DNA from: Turritopsis dohrnii
Lineage: Eukaryota; Cnidaria; Hydrozoa; Anthoathecata; Oceaniidae
Reading direction: 5' to 3'
Assembly (NCBI GenBank): GCA_027922465.2
Contig: BQMF02000341.1
Coordinates: forward strand, 186,001 to 250,000
Length of the DNA stretch: 64,000 bases
Shown here piece by piece: positions 22,295 to 30,238 of the stretch. The position numbers and the translations under genes were made by a program. The notes beneath the pieces were generated by a model that searched no databases, was not told where the DNA came from, and saw only the letters and a program-made list of their open reading frames with translations. The first letter of the stretch is position 1; each line of letters opens with the position of its first letter.

Positions 22295-23611
22295 ATGGAG
22301 TATGGAAAGAGGTTAAATCCAGAACGTTCACTTAGAACTGCCCGCGGTGTAAAAGGTTCTCGTCAAAAAGTAATTGTCACACACAATCCGAGTGAGATCG
22401 ATCAAAATCAGCTATTATTGGTTAGGTTTCCAAATTTAGGAAGTGATGATGTTATTATTCCAGGAACAACTAATCTAAGTTTTGATATTGAACTCGAATC
22501 GAAAGCTGACTCAAAAAGAACATTAGTCAGTAACATTGGGAGAGCTATCGTTAAAAAGTTGGCTATCAAGTTCGAAGGTAACGAGATATTGAGTATCGAT
22601 GACTTTGATCTTTTCGGGTGTTACAGAGATTTATGGTTAACCAAGTTTGAAAAGAGAAACGCGATAAGACAGGGTATCATCATCGAAGATGGGTGTACAG
22701 AGAATTGTATGAAATTGAGGATTGATGCTTCTGATAAAGACACCACTGATGCAGAAGACAAAGCCATTGCTGACACCTATAAAAACAAGTTTGTCATTCC
22801 ACTCGACTTTGAGATGCTAGATAGTACTATCCCATATTATCAAGCGGGTTTAGGGAATAGGTTATGCTACGAGATCACATTTAACGACTATAACCGAGTT
22901 ATTTATTCTGACCCTCCAACTTCTGCCGCAGGTCAAAGAAAAAACCCAGACGGTAAATACAAAATATCTAACATCTCACTTGAATATGAGCTTGTGACAC
23001 AACCCACGTTGGCGAGACAAATCGCTTCTGAATATCAAAACATGGCTTTGCTCTATGATAGGATTTTGCGACACAGACAAATTAGAGTAAACAAGTCAGA
23101 CACAACGTGGAATTGGTCATTCAACACACCTGCCAAATCTTTGAAGGGTATTTTAGTTCTATTTGAAGAAGAAAAATCCTACAAACGAGAAACCTGTAAA
23201 TTCTATAATCCAAAGATCGAAAAGGTATCTGTCATCGTCGAGGGTAAGCCTAACCAACTTTTTGCTCAAGGGATGCAGCCGTTTGAACAATACAATGAGA
23301 TTTGCAAGTATTTTGCTGAAGGAAAACCAAAAGATAATAGCGTCGGTGAAAACCGAAAGCGCTTAGGATTACATGATGTAAAAGTCTCTGATTACTTAAC
23401 AAACAAGTATGCTCTATGGTTAGATTTCAGAACAATTGATGAGAATGCCTTGCATGGGACCGGTCGAAGGATTGAAAATGCGAGTGAAGGCATCACTTTA
23501 CAGATTGAAAAGACCGCTGAAACTGCAGGAAACTTAAACGCATATATATATCTAATAATGGATGCTCAATTAAATATTCAAAACGGTCAATTTATGTCTG
23601 CATTATATTAG
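22295..23611 (+). CDS. Major capsid protein, double jelly-roll type (438 aa)
   Basis: Expected to form the hexameric capsomers of the Polinton virion. Its length of 438 residues is within the usual range for these proteins. The N-terminal part has a run of short beta-type segments (LLLVRFPNL, NLSFDIELES, KKLAIKFEGNEI), with DDFDLFGCYRDLWL near residue 105. Mid-protein NKFVIPLDFEMLD and YYQAGLGNRLCYEITFNDY resemble the loops and strands between the two jelly rolls in Maverick capsid proteins. The C-terminus is NAYIYLIMDAQLNI. It is followed after 4 bp by the ATPase gene. The assignment rests on gene order and overall character. A structure prediction would settle it. Confidence 0.75.
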   Translation: MEYGKRLNPERSLRTARGVKGSRQKVIVTHNPSEIDQNQLLLVRFPNLGSDDVIIPGTTNLSFDIELESKADSKRTLVSNIGRAIVKKLAIKFEGNEILSIDDFDLFGCYRDLWLTKFEKRNAIRQGIIIEDGCTENCMKLRIDASDKDTTDAEDKAIADTYKNKFVIPLDFEMLDSTIPYYQAGLGNRLCYEITFNDYNRVIYSDPPTSAAGQRKNPDGKYKISNISLEYELVTQPTLARQIASEYQNMALLYDRILRHRQIRVNKSDTTWNWSFNTPAKSLKGILVLFEEEKSYKRETCKFYNPKIEKVSVIVEGKPNQLFAQGMQPFEQYNEICKYFAEGKPKDNSVGENRKRLGLHDVKVSDYLTNKYALWLDFRTIDENALHGTGRRIENASEGITLQIEKTAETAGNLNAYIYLIMDAQLNIQNGQFMSALY

Positions 23612-23615
23612 TAAA

Positions 23616-24221
23616 ATGGATACACTTTACATGAAAGAACCTCACACGGCATTATTCGTCGGACCAACATCGTGCGGCAAAACGGATCGTGTTGTAAAAT
23701 TATTAGAAAATCAATACTATGATCACTTTGATTTCATCGTGATTATATGTCCCACCTTGAGGTGGAATCAGACTTACAGAGATCGGAAGTGGTTCTGGAA
23801 TGACAGCTATGTGATTTTAATTGAGCCGGAAGGATCTTTGTATGAATGGATTAAGAAAATGGACTTTTTCTGTGCTGGATATAAAACCTTATTTCTGATT
23901 GATGATATAATAGCTGATGAAAAATTGGACAAAAAGAGACAGCCTTTGCTCGAGTTGGCAATTAGTGGTAGACATCGAAATCATTCGCTATGGTTACTTA
24001 CACAATCATACACAGCTATACCTAAAAATTTACGACGACAAGCTAAAATGTTATATGTGTGGTATCCAAAAGATAGAAACGATCTAGCCACTATTCATGA
24101 AGAGAATGATGTGATTGATTCACAAGAAGAATTGAAAAATGTCAAGGAAAAACTGAAAGAAGGGAAACACGCGTGCCTAGTCATGAGAATGGAACATCCG
24201 AGAACGCACGTGATTTGTTAA
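23616..24221 (+). CDS. FtsK/HerA-type DNA packaging ATPase (201 aa)
   Basis: The A32-like genome packaging ATPase of Polintons and related viruses, which would pump DNA into the capsid. Walker A is GPTSCGKT at residues 16-23. Walker B is LFLIDD at about 92-97, directly after a short insertion. A downstream sensor-like region reads LLTQSYTAIP (about 128). The length of about 200 residues is normal for the Maverick version. Only 4 bp separate it from the major capsid gene, so the two are likely co-expressed. A strong hairpin lies 15 bp after its stop codon, between it and the convergent GADD34-like gene. Confidence 0.85.
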   Translation: MDTLYMKEPHTALFVGPTSCGKTDRVVKLLENQYYDHFDFIVIICPTLRWNQTYRDRKWFWNDSYVILIEPEGSLYEWIKKMDFFCAGYKTLFLIDDIIADEKLDKKRQPLLELAISGRHRNHSLWLLTQSYTAIPKNLRRQAKMLYVWYPKDRNDLATIHEENDVIDSQEELKNVKEKLKEGKHACLVMRMEHPRTHVIC

Positions 24222-24235
24222 ACAGGTTGATGTTA

Positions 24236-24260
24236 TTTGTTACATGACTCTTGTAACAAA
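24236..24260. terminator. Gene-end hairpin, 8-bp stem
   Basis: TTTGTTAC (24236-24243) pairs with GTAACAAA (24253-24260) around a 9-nt loop. It lies between the ends of the ATPase gene and the convergent GADD34-like gene. Similar hairpins follow three other gene ends in this element, so a role in 3' end formation is proposed. Confidence 0.5.
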
Positions 24261-24264
24261 AAAT

Positions 24265-24314
24265 ATAAGACTCCTATAAGACTACTGTAAGACTACTGTA
24301 AGACTACTGTAAGA
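24265..24314. repeat. Tandem 11-bp repeats
   Basis: Copies of TAAGACTACTG, slightly varied in the first unit, run head to tail. The last units encode the C-terminal residues of the minus-strand GADD34-like gene (SLTVVLQ), so the repeat may have reshaped that end. Confidence 0.6.
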
Positions 24315-24530
24315 GAATAATTTACGTCTCAATACAGGATCTAGAATTTTACCAATATGTTTAATCCTCGATTCAAAGCGTACTCTGTCAACAGCAGCCT
24401 CTATCCAGTTACTTCTACGAGATTCACAAGCATAGATATAATGGACCATTACTTTATCATTAAAAGTAACCCTTTTTGTATCTTGATGGGAAAATATAAT
24501 ATCATCATCTGAGGATTCATCATCAGACAT
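24282..24530 (-). CDS. GADD34/PPP1R15-like PP1 regulatory subunit (82 aa)
   Basis: Predicted to recruit protein phosphatase 1 to phosphorylated eIF2-alpha and so keep translation going under antiviral or stress signalling. What is seen: an acidic N-terminus (residues 1-12); a PP1-docking RVxF motif, RVTF at 20-23; a hydrophobic VxVHYI just after it (27-32); then W42 and a basic helix ending in DRVRF (48-52) and RI (55-56). The order K/R-V-x-F, V-HY, W, DRxRF, RI is the core signature of cellular GADD34/CReP and of herpesvirus ICP34.5 and African swine fever virus DP71L. The compact size fits viral versions. It is transcribed towards the packaging ATPase and away from the membrane-protein gene at 24752. 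No search was run, and the biochemical role is inferred from the motif set. Confidence 0.6.
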   Translation of the reverse strand: MSDDESSDDDIIFSHQDTKRVTFNDKVMVHYIYACESRRSNWIEAAVDRVRFESRIKHIGKILDPVLRRKLFSYSSLTVVLQ

Positions 24531-24619
24531 AATTGTTTAAGTAAACAATGTTTATTTATTTAACAATGTTAGAATATATTATTAAACATCATCATCCTCT
24601 TATAGTTATTTTGTAAGAC

Positions 24620-24740
24620 AAAATTATAAGAGGACAGCAAACTCTTATACAACAAATTTCAACAAAATTATAAGAAGATAGCAAACTCTTATACAACAAA
24701 TTTCAACAAAATTATAAGAGAGTATAAGAAAATTATAACA
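24620..24740. repeat. 44-bp tandem repeat in a divergent promoter region
   Basis: Two full units start at 24620 and 24664 (AAAATTATAAGA, then AGCAAACTCTTATAC), and a partial third starts at 24708. Each unit contains an inverted pair TATAAGA/TCTTATA. The array fills the gap between the divergent genes starting at 24530 (minus) and 24752 (plus), so it is a candidate control region. Confidence 0.6.
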
Positions 24741-24751
24741 AACACAACAAA

Positions 24752-25396
24752 ATGATAGAATATGTCAACTTCATGTTATTAAGCATACTGCTGATCTCGC
24801 TATTTTACTTTTATTTTGTGTTAAAAAAATACCTCTTTCTAATAAAAATGGTGGAAACAGCGATCGATAATTTAATCAACCAAAGTTATGATGTTCCGGG
24901 TGAATTTCCACCTTCAGATGGTAAAAGACAAAAATTGCTCGAGTGTGTCTTAACTGGAAATAGCAAGCTATACTTAGGGAAAATGTACACGGAAGAGCAA
25001 ATTAACAAACTCAAAGATGAAGAGGTAGAAAAACTTTTTAGTATCTATGAGGCTAAACTATCAGGTCAAATGGTAAAATCCTTGGGGAAATCACTCATAC
25101 GTATTTATTCCATGGGAGCTTGTGCAACGTTAGGAATAAACAATCAAGATGCGCTGAGCAATGACCTGGAAACTGACCCCTTCTTAAACTCTGCCCTTCA
25201 AAGATTTACATGTGACTTATATTATAAATTCGGTTCATTATTAGCACCACTCAGTGTTGGACTTATTACCGGGAGGCATTATATCAATGAAAGGAATTTA
25301 AATAAATCTCATGATAATATAAATACAACAGATAATAAAAATGTCAGAAGAACAGACTCCCATTCAAGTGACAACGAAGAATCCAAAAAAGGTTGA
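24752..25396 (+). CDS. Conserved Maverick membrane protein (214 aa)
   Basis: Function unknown, but the central block resembles a recurrent cnidarian Maverick protein. An N-terminal hydrophobic helix (residues 5-30) precedes a soluble domain with ECVLTGNSKLYLGKMYTEE, then YEAKLSGQMVKSLGKSLIR and FGSLLAPLSVGLITGRHY. The latter is hydrophobic enough for a second membrane contact. The C-terminus is polar. A Met at 24848 (MVETAID) would give a form without the N-terminal helix, so the start is uncertain. The last 56 bases overlap the next gene in another frame, a sign of a tightly packed co-transcribed block. A virion membrane or assembly role is a guess. Confidence 0.65.
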   Translation: MIEYVNFMLLSILLISLFYFYFVLKKYLFLIKMVETAIDNLINQSYDVPGEFPPSDGKRQKLLECVLTGNSKLYLGKMYTEEQINKLKDEEVEKLFSIYEAKLSGQMVKSLGKSLIRIYSMGACATLGINNQDALSNDLETDPFLNSALQRFTCDLYYKFGSLLAPLSVGLITGRHYINERNLNKSHDNINTTDNKNVRRTDSHSSDNEESKKG

Positions 25397-25685
25397 AGCG
25401 GGTAAGAAGTTGGCGGAATACAACCGTAAAAAACGAGAAGAATTAAAACAAGTGTCACCTCAAAAAGAAGTGAAGAAGCCCGATGACTCTCTCACCAAAC
25501 CAAATGAACAACCCATGAACTACACCTATGGTGTAGGTGGAATAATAGCTCTCGGTTTAGTTGGTGGATTTGCTTATTTTATGTATAAAAAGAAAGAGCA
25601 AATATCACCCCGTGGGTCACCATCCACCCCCCTTCCACAAAAATCTAAAATACCAGTGAAAATCAATAAACATGAAATGGACTAA
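25341..25685 (+). CDS. Single-pass membrane protein (114 aa)
   Basis: Function unknown. A basic N-terminal region with KKVEAGKKLAEYNRKKREEL (residues 16-35) is followed by a Pro/Lys-rich linker. One transmembrane helix follows (VGGIIALGLVGGFAYFMY, about 65-82), then a short basic tail. This layout and the KKLAEYNRKKRE motif are ones I remember from small proteins of cnidarian Mavericks. It overlaps the upstream gene by 56 bp and its end touches the start region of the next gene, so the four genes 24752-26366 look like one transcription unit. Confidence 0.6.
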   Translation: MSEEQTPIQVTTKNPKKVEAGKKLAEYNRKKREELKQVSPQKEVKKPDDSLTKPNEQPMNYTYGVGGIIALGLVGGFAYFMYKKKEQISPRGSPSTPLPQKSKIPVKINKHEMD

Positions 25686-25713
25686 AAAGAAAAAAAATGT
25701 ATATATAACAAAC

Positions 25714-25941
25714 ATGGACAAGAAAAATATCGTCAACGATTTATATCACGCATCGGTCATATCGGCACTCGCTATCGGCTACTCTATGCTTGTAAAAAAG
25801 GTGTTAAAAATGACACCTCCCTCTATTCAAAAGTTTGACTTGGAAGATACGGGAAAACTAGTTGCCATTATCGCCGCTAGTGAAGTGACACGAGACTACT
25901 TAATCAAACAAAAGATTTTACCTGAAAATATCAATATCTAA
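25714..25941 (+). CDS. Small conserved Maverick protein (75 aa)
   Basis: Function unknown. The Met at 25714 (MDKKNIVND) is chosen over an in-frame ATG at 25672, because the earlier codons form a Lys-rich leader that overlaps the previous gene. The protein has a hydrophobic stretch (VISALAIGYSMLV, about 11-23) and a C-terminal block TGKLVAIIAASEVTRDYLIK followed by ILPENINI. Such endings recur in small proteins at Maverick loci. It sits 2 bp upstream of the next gene. Confidence 0.55.
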   Translation: MDKKNIVNDLYHASVISALAIGYSMLVKKVLKMTPPSIQKFDLEDTGKLVAIIAASEVTRDYLIKQKILPENINI

Positions 25942-25943
25942 AT

Positions 25944-26366
25944 ATGGCTTCTATCGCAATGATGTTAGGCGGAGCTTTAGCTAACGCTTTGGCTTTCACA
26001 GGATCAAGCTATCTGTTTTCAAGTTTATCCAAAGATAGAATCGATAGGGAAAGAAAACGTCATGATTTGGCCATAGAAAAATTACAAAAAGCACAGATTG
26101 AATGGCAGCAAAAACGACAGGAAAGGATTGATTTCATCAATAAACAACTATTGCTCGAAAAGAAGGCTGATTCAAAATTCGTAGAACTAAATGATGCAAT
26201 GAGAGAGTACAATAGAGTATTTAGTAATCATCTTGAACCGCTACCACGGGAGCCTGTATTGAGCGACTTTTATACACCGAGTCATGATCAACATGAAAGA
26301 GAATTGGCTTTTATAGCTCTGAGTATGCTCGGTGTTGGTGGAATTGTGTGGTATTTTGAAAGATGA
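25944..26366 (+). CDS. Conserved Maverick protein with two hydrophobic ends (140 aa)
   Basis: Function unknown, but recognisable as a recurrent cnidarian Maverick protein. A Gly/Ala-rich N-terminal hydrophobic segment (residues 3-28) is followed by a strongly charged helix (RIDRERKRHDLAIEKLQKAQ and beyond, about 33-75) likely to form a coiled coil. A Pro-rich linker (LPREPVLSDFYTPS) follows, then a C-terminal hydrophobic helix (LAFIALSMLGVGGIVWYF). It is the last gene of the 24752-26366 block. A perfect 10-bp hairpin lies 20 bp past its stop, before the convergent gene ending at 26426. Confidence 0.65.
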   Translation: MASIAMMLGGALANALAFTGSSYLFSSLSKDRIDRERKRHDLAIEKLQKAQIEWQQKRQERIDFINKQLLLEKKADSKFVELNDAMREYNRVFSNHLEPLPREPVLSDFYTPSHDQHERELAFIALSMLGVGGIVWYFER

Positions 26367-26385
26367 AGACCATCAACAAAAAAAT

Positions 26386-26410
26386 TATGTTACACGATAC
26401 GTGTAACATA
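26386..26410. terminator. Gene-end hairpin, perfect 10-bp stem
   Basis: TATGTTACAC (26386-26395) pairs exactly with GTGTAACATA (26401-26410) around GATAC. It lies midway between two convergent gene ends (26366 plus, 26426 minus). It shares the GTTAC/GTAAC stem core with hairpins at 24236 and 30239. Confidence 0.55.
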
Positions 26411-26425
26411 TACACTTTCAGATGG

Positions 26426-27715
26426 TTACCGTCTAGTGACAAGGTACGTATAGATCAACCCCCCAACCCCTACAATCAGAGCCCATAAATTTTCACTTAA
26501 CCAACCGACCGCTTCTTTCGCTCTGTTCATTATCCACAATACGATAGACCCAATTATTCCGGGTAAAGCCTCTGCCGCTTTAGATGCCAATCTACCTAGA
26601 AGTGATGCTAACGCTTTTAGTTTATTTTTTATCCATTCCTTCGCATCGTCGTTTTTATCACCACCTTTGTCGGGATTTTGTGAAGAACTTCCAGCTGCTG
26701 ATCCTCCTGGTAACAAAGCTTCCACAAGAACACCGATAGCCATACCAAACGCTGTCAGAATGCTAACGATTGTGATACCTTGTTCACGGAATAGTGTTCG
26801 TATCCTTTCACCTAATGAGGTATCTTTGTCGAGGACTTTAGCAATGGTTTCTTTGATGCTCGTAACTTGACTGTTTAGTTTGCCTTTGAGAATATTAATG
26901 TTCTCTTTCCTAGCTTTCAACTCTTCACGTAATGCCTCCATTCTCTCTTCAACCTCTTTTCGTTGTTCAACTGTGTATGTTGCATCGTTTTCCATTTCTT
27001 CCAACTTGTTTTTCTCCTTATCGATATGCTGTTCTATTCGAACCTTTTTCGCAACCTCTTCCTGAAGACCTCCTCGTATGTTTCTCAGCGCTTTATCCAA
27101 TCCTAACAGCTCACGTACAGGATATTCAAATAGATCACCGGTCTGAGTTGTTTCATGATCGACCGATTGTTGTCTAAGCGCTGAAATTAAATCTTCCGTA
27201 CTATTTGCAATGTTCCCCGTAATTTCCTCAAGCTCTACATCACTCGATTTTGTGATTTTAGATGTCGAAGGAAGCTCTTCTGATATTTTGTTAAGTACAG
27301 CTTCCTGTCTGGCTGAAAATTTGCTCTTAGGTATATCATACCCTAAATTACGTAACCTGTTCTTACCCAATATGTCAACTATAGTACCGGTAGTCCTTAG
27401 TCTTCCATTGTTTGTCAATGGTTTGCTATTGTCTTTGTAGTATAATTCACCATCTCTAATTTCAAACTGATCGGTATATAACGTCTCAGGTTTTGACTGG
27501 AATTTTTCGGATAATCTATCATACAGCCCTTCAACTAGTTCTTTCAAAACTCTAGTATGCAGACTGTGACCACCGAATGATGTTTCATGATCACCTGATG
27601 TATCTATCTGTACACCCGTGCGATCACCGGTCGGTATGAGAGGAAACGTCTCATCCGTTGTCTGATCTGTCGTCATCCCATGTTCTCCAAAGGGGTCAAT
27701 GTCAATGTCCGCCAT
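26426..27715 (-). CDS. Coiled-coil multi-pass membrane protein (429 aa)
   Basis: Function unknown. The N-terminal half is polar, with a segment (YTDQFEIRDGELYYKD, about 80-95) and a stretch (LRTTGTIVDILGKNRLRNLG) that resemble a recurrent Maverick protein. Residues about 205-300 form a long charged coiled coil. Then comes the best-conserved block, LGERIRTLFREQGITIVSIL (about 301-320), leading into a hydrophobic segment. A Gly/Ser/Asp linker follows, then two further hydrophobic helices (ALPGIIGSIVLWIM and LWALIVGVGGLIYTYLV). This fits a virion or host-membrane-associated protein. It is divergent from the gene at 27772 across only 56 bp, with mirrored motifs at both starts. Confidence 0.65.
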   Translation of the reverse strand: MADIDIDPFGEHGMTTDQTTDETFPLIPTGDRTGVQIDTSGDHETSFGGHSLHTRVLKELVEGLYDRLSEKFQSKPETLYTDQFEIRDGELYYKDNSKPLTNNGRLRTTGTIVDILGKNRLRNLGYDIPKSKFSARQEAVLNKISEELPSTSKITKSSDVELEEITGNIANSTEDLISALRQQSVDHETTQTGDLFEYPVRELLGLDKALRNIRGGLQEEVAKKVRIEQHIDKEKNKLEEMENDATYTVEQRKEVEERMEALREELKARKENINILKGKLNSQVTSIKETIAKVLDKDTSLGERIRTLFREQGITIVSILTAFGMAIGVLVEALLPGGSAAGSSSQNPDKGGDKNDDAKEWIKNKLKALASLLGRLASKAAEALPGIIGSIVLWIMNRAKEAVGWLSENLWALIVGVGGLIYTYLVTRR

Positions 27716-27771
27716 TTTATTTATTTAGAGGATAATTTATTATTATATTATGTTATAACATCCCTCTAAAT
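27716..27771. promoter_or_regulatory. Divergent promoter with mirrored CCTCTAAA motifs
   Basis: The 56-bp spacer between two divergent start codons carries TTTAGAGG (27724-27731) and CCTCTAAA (27763-27770). Each gene is therefore preceded by CCTCTAAAT, next to the ATG for the plus-strand gene and 8 bp upstream for the minus-strand gene. The centre is A/T-rich. A start-site or leader motif is the simplest reading. Confidence 0.45.
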
Positions 27772-28365
27772 ATGAGTTTTAAAATTTATCCAAAACTACC
27801 CACTGCTCCTGAGGATTTGAATGAGCAGGAAAAGTTTAACGCAAGCGTAATAAATTCTGAGTTTGACGAGTTGATAAAACTTAAGAACAAGTTTAGCATC
27901 AAGCTCAAGAGATACAACAAGGCGATAGAACGATCGATGCTACTAAATGCTAGCTCAAGCGCTATAACCATTGGCTCTGGCATCGGTTCAATTGCAACAG
28001 GGGCTACTATTATTGGAATACCTATTTCTGCAGGATTAGGTGGTGTAGCCTTAGCCGGCTCTATCTGTACCGGACTTACCACAGCTGTCATCAAAAGATA
28101 TCAAAAGAAAGTAGAAAAAGTGATAAAATTATATGATATTGTTACATCCTCAATTTCTGTCTTCGAAACTAACATAAGTCAGGCGCTGACTGATGGAAGG
28201 ATCAATTACAAAGAATTCCAGGTTTTACAGGGAACATATTACAAAGCTTTAGAAGGACTCAGTTCTACAGATAGAAAGATGGAGACTGAAACCCAAAATC
28301 AATTTCAAAAAAGTTTGATGGTAGAACTTCAAAACCTGAAAAAATCCATAAACGAAAATGGTTAG
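27772..28365 (+). CDS. Gly-rich hydrophobic-core protein (197 aa)
   Basis: Function unknown. A charged N-terminal helix region (residues 20-55) precedes a Gly/Ala-rich hydrophobic stretch from about 57 to 105 (including ITIGSGIGSIATGATIIG and IPISAGLGGVALAGSI) that could form a membrane hairpin. Charged helices follow (RYQKKVEKVIKLYD), with DGRINYKEFQ near residue 143. The general arrangement recalls small membrane-active proteins common in Maverick loci. It is co-oriented with the 112-residue gene 70 bp downstream. Confidence 0.6.
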   Translation: MSFKIYPKLPTAPEDLNEQEKFNASVINSEFDELIKLKNKFSIKLKRYNKAIERSMLLNASSSAITIGSGIGSIATGATIIGIPISAGLGGVALAGSICTGLTTAVIKRYQKKVEKVIKLYDIVTSSISVFETNISQALTDGRINYKEFQVLQGTYYKALEGLSSTDRKMETETQNQFQKSLMVELQNLKKSINENG

Positions 28366-28435
28366 TAGGATGTGCTTGTGTGTTCCTAAATTTGAAAAAG
28401 TGATATAAAGAAATATGATCACAAGTATATAGACA

Positions 28436-28774
28436 ATGGAATTCCCAACAGTTGCAACATTTGAACAAAACATGGAACAAATTACTCCGATCACAAAGTG
28501 GAGAGAGCTAACTGAAAACGTGATTTATCGTGTTAAATCTGTGGTTGAGATAGACACACCTGCATCTGAATTTGGGTCTGGAAAAGCTATGTATGCAGAG
28601 GTGCAAGACAGAACAGGAAATTTATATAAGACATGGTTGCCTGCAAGACTTTGCGTTGAGTTGAAGGATTATGGTTGGAATTCTAGAGAAGCCTTTGTCA
28701 GACCGAAGGGGCTCAAACAATCTGAAAAGAATCATGAAAGGCAATTCTTTGATTATAACATTATGTGGCACTAA
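28436..28774 (+). CDS. Small conserved protein, possible OB-fold (112 aa)
   Basis: Function unknown. The protein is short, soluble and beta-rich: VIYRVKSVVEIDT, then GSGKAMYAEVQDRTGNLYKT, WLPARLCVEL and a Lys-rich C-terminus ending in FFDYNIMW. The pattern of alternating strands with a 'GKAMYAExxDxxGxxYxTWLP' core would fit an OB-like nucleic-acid-binding domain, but I see no diagnostic residue. It ends 62 bp before the convergent integrase gene, with a hairpin between them. Confidence 0.5.
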   Translation: MEFPTVATFEQNMEQITPITKWRELTENVIYRVKSVVEIDTPASEFGSGKAMYAEVQDRTGNLYKTWLPARLCVELKDYGWNSREAFVRPKGLKQSEKNHERQFFDYNIMWH

Positions 28775-28794
28775 ACCTCGTCGCTAGACGACTC

Positions 28795-28819
28795 ATCTTT
28801 ACTTGTTTCTAGTAAAGAT
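28795..28819. terminator. Gene-end hairpin, 9-bp stem
   Basis: ATCTTTACT (28795-28803) pairs with AGTAAAGAT (28811-28819) around TGTTTCT. It lies between the convergent ends of the 112-aa gene and the integrase gene. It is the third convergent junction in the element to carry a hairpin, though its stem sequence differs from the GTTAC type. Confidence 0.5.
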
Positions 28820-28835
28820 ATTTTGTATTTACGGT

Positions 28836-29819
28836 TCACCAACCTTGCACATAATCAGGAGGTAGCTCTGTATCCTCAGGTATCAACATCAACTCTTCTT
28901 TCACAAAAGCTCGTTCAGGTCCATCTTGAAGGTAATATAGTATACGGTTACCTGGTTGATCTATTACCTCACTCAATCTATATGTCCTCTTTGACCATAT
29001 GATATCTGTTGCTCTTTTTCGATGGTCATCGTGCTCTTCACCCGGTTGCAATAGATATCTATACAAACCATCTTGAGGTAGCTCTACTTCAGGTGGATAG
29101 CTCTCTCGTTTAGCGAGAGGCACCTCTTTCAATTTGATGGCATCTTTCGGTTTCATACCGATCATCTGAGTCTTCGTATCGTTCAATCTACCCACAAGTT
29201 TATACAAATATTTGACCCATGTAGATGATACCTTTTCCGAATCATTCAGTTCTTGAGCATCTTGTATTTTGAATAAATTTTCAGCAAGTATCTTGTTCAA
29301 TGCCTCAACAAAAGCTGTATGAGTATGCTTATATTTAGTAGTTGCTCTTTTAATTTCAACATTATTCTTCTCCAACAATTTTGATACATCAGCTTTGAAT
29401 TCTGAACCGTTATCACATTGAAATACTTTTGGATAGTTTAAGGGTCCAACCTTGTAGATGTCTTCGATCATAGCGGCAACCTCTTTCGCTCTCTTAGTAT
29501 TCAAAGGTCGGGCCACCTTATAGCGTGAAGCAACATCGATACCAGACAAAATGTACTTGTATTTATTACCATATAGCATATCACTAGGCATATACAATAT
29601 ATCAAATTGATGAATCTCATTCGGTTTAGTTACCTCATAATGTGGACGTTCGATTCTTTTCGGTGCTGGTAAATGTACTTGCCACAAAGCTTGTTTTGAT
29701 AGCCACTTCTTAATTTGCTTCGGTTTGAAACCAAATCCTCTTAGATTGCGAACAGCCTTTTGTCCTTTCCATAAGTTTTGAGGTTGATAATAAATCTCTT
29801 GAAGTTTAGTGTCTGACAT
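28836..29819 (-). CDS. Polinton retroviral-type integrase (327 aa)
   Basis: Catalyses insertion of the element's DNA ends. This is consistent with the 5-bp target duplication seen at 19809 and 35052. The catalytic triad is intact: D73 in HQFDILYMP, D136 in QCDNGSEF and E172 in TAFVEALNK, giving exactly 35 residues between the second Asp and the Glu (DD35E). The N-terminal 60 residues are basic. After the core come a helical stretch and a C-terminal part (about 240-320) with beta-rich sequence that could be an SH3- or chromodomain-like DNA-binding region. The usual zinc-binding HHCC domain is not evident. It is divergent from the SAP gene at 29923. Confidence 0.85.
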   Translation of the reverse strand: MSDTKLQEIYYQPQNLWKGQKAVRNLRGFGFKPKQIKKWLSKQALWQVHLPAPKRIERPHYEVTKPNEIHQFDILYMPSDMLYGNKYKYILSGIDVASRYKVARPLNTKRAKEVAAMIEDIYKVGPLNYPKVFQCDNGSEFKADVSKLLEKNNVEIKRATTKYKHTHTAFVEALNKILAENLFKIQDAQELNDSEKVSSTWVKYLYKLVGRLNDTKTQMIGMKPKDAIKLKEVPLAKRESYPPEVELPQDGLYRYLLQPGEEHDDHRKRATDIIWSKRTYRLSEVIDQPGNRILYYLQDGPERAFVKEELMLIPEDTELPPDYVQGW

Positions 29820-29922
29820 TTTTTATTTATAAACAACGTTTTATTTTAGCTCATTTTGTTAAAAAAAATGACACGAGAAAAGTGGCTTAAAAGTTTTTAT
29901 TATCTTTATATAAAGAATAAAC

Positions 29923-30225
29923 ATGACCGACAAAACAGAATCAGATTACCAATCAATGGGTTCTAGTGCGTTACGAGCATTATGTGCGTCACGAAAAATA
30001 AAATATGTTAACCAAATGAACAAAGCTAAAATGCTTGAGGTACTTGAAAAAAATGATAAGGATCCATTGTTTCTTTATGATCCTGATATGAAACAATTAT
30101 TTTATACACGCTATTCAAACTGGATAAAAAACAACGAAGAAAAATATCTCAGATATCGAGAGAATAATAAAGAGCAGAAAAAGATGGTTCGCAAACAAAA
30201 AAGATTGGCTCGTTCAACCTCGTAA
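29923..30225 (+). CDS. Small SAP-domain protein (100 aa)
   Basis: Likely DNA-binding. Residues about 11-45 (MGSSALRALCASRKIKYVNQ, then NKAKMLEVLEKND) show the helix-turn-helix pattern of a SAP motif. A spacer rich in Tyr follows, then a very basic C-terminus (KKMVRKQKRLAR). The next gene downstream, PolB, also begins with a SAP motif, so the element carries two SAP modules in a row. One may have arisen by duplication from the other. A role in replication or genome condensation is inferred. A hairpin follows 14 bp after the stop. Confidence 0.65.
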   Translation: MTDKTESDYQSMGSSALRALCASRKIKYVNQMNKAKMLEVLEKNDKDPLFLYDPDMKQLFYTRYSNWIKNNEEKYLRYRENNKEQKKMVRKQKRLARSTS

Positions 30226-30238
30226 AGGGTGTTTTTTT

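Noticed and set aside
26667..27440. Plus-strand frames across 26.7-27.4 kb
   Set aside because: They are antisense shadows of the 429-residue minus-strand coiled-coil gene.
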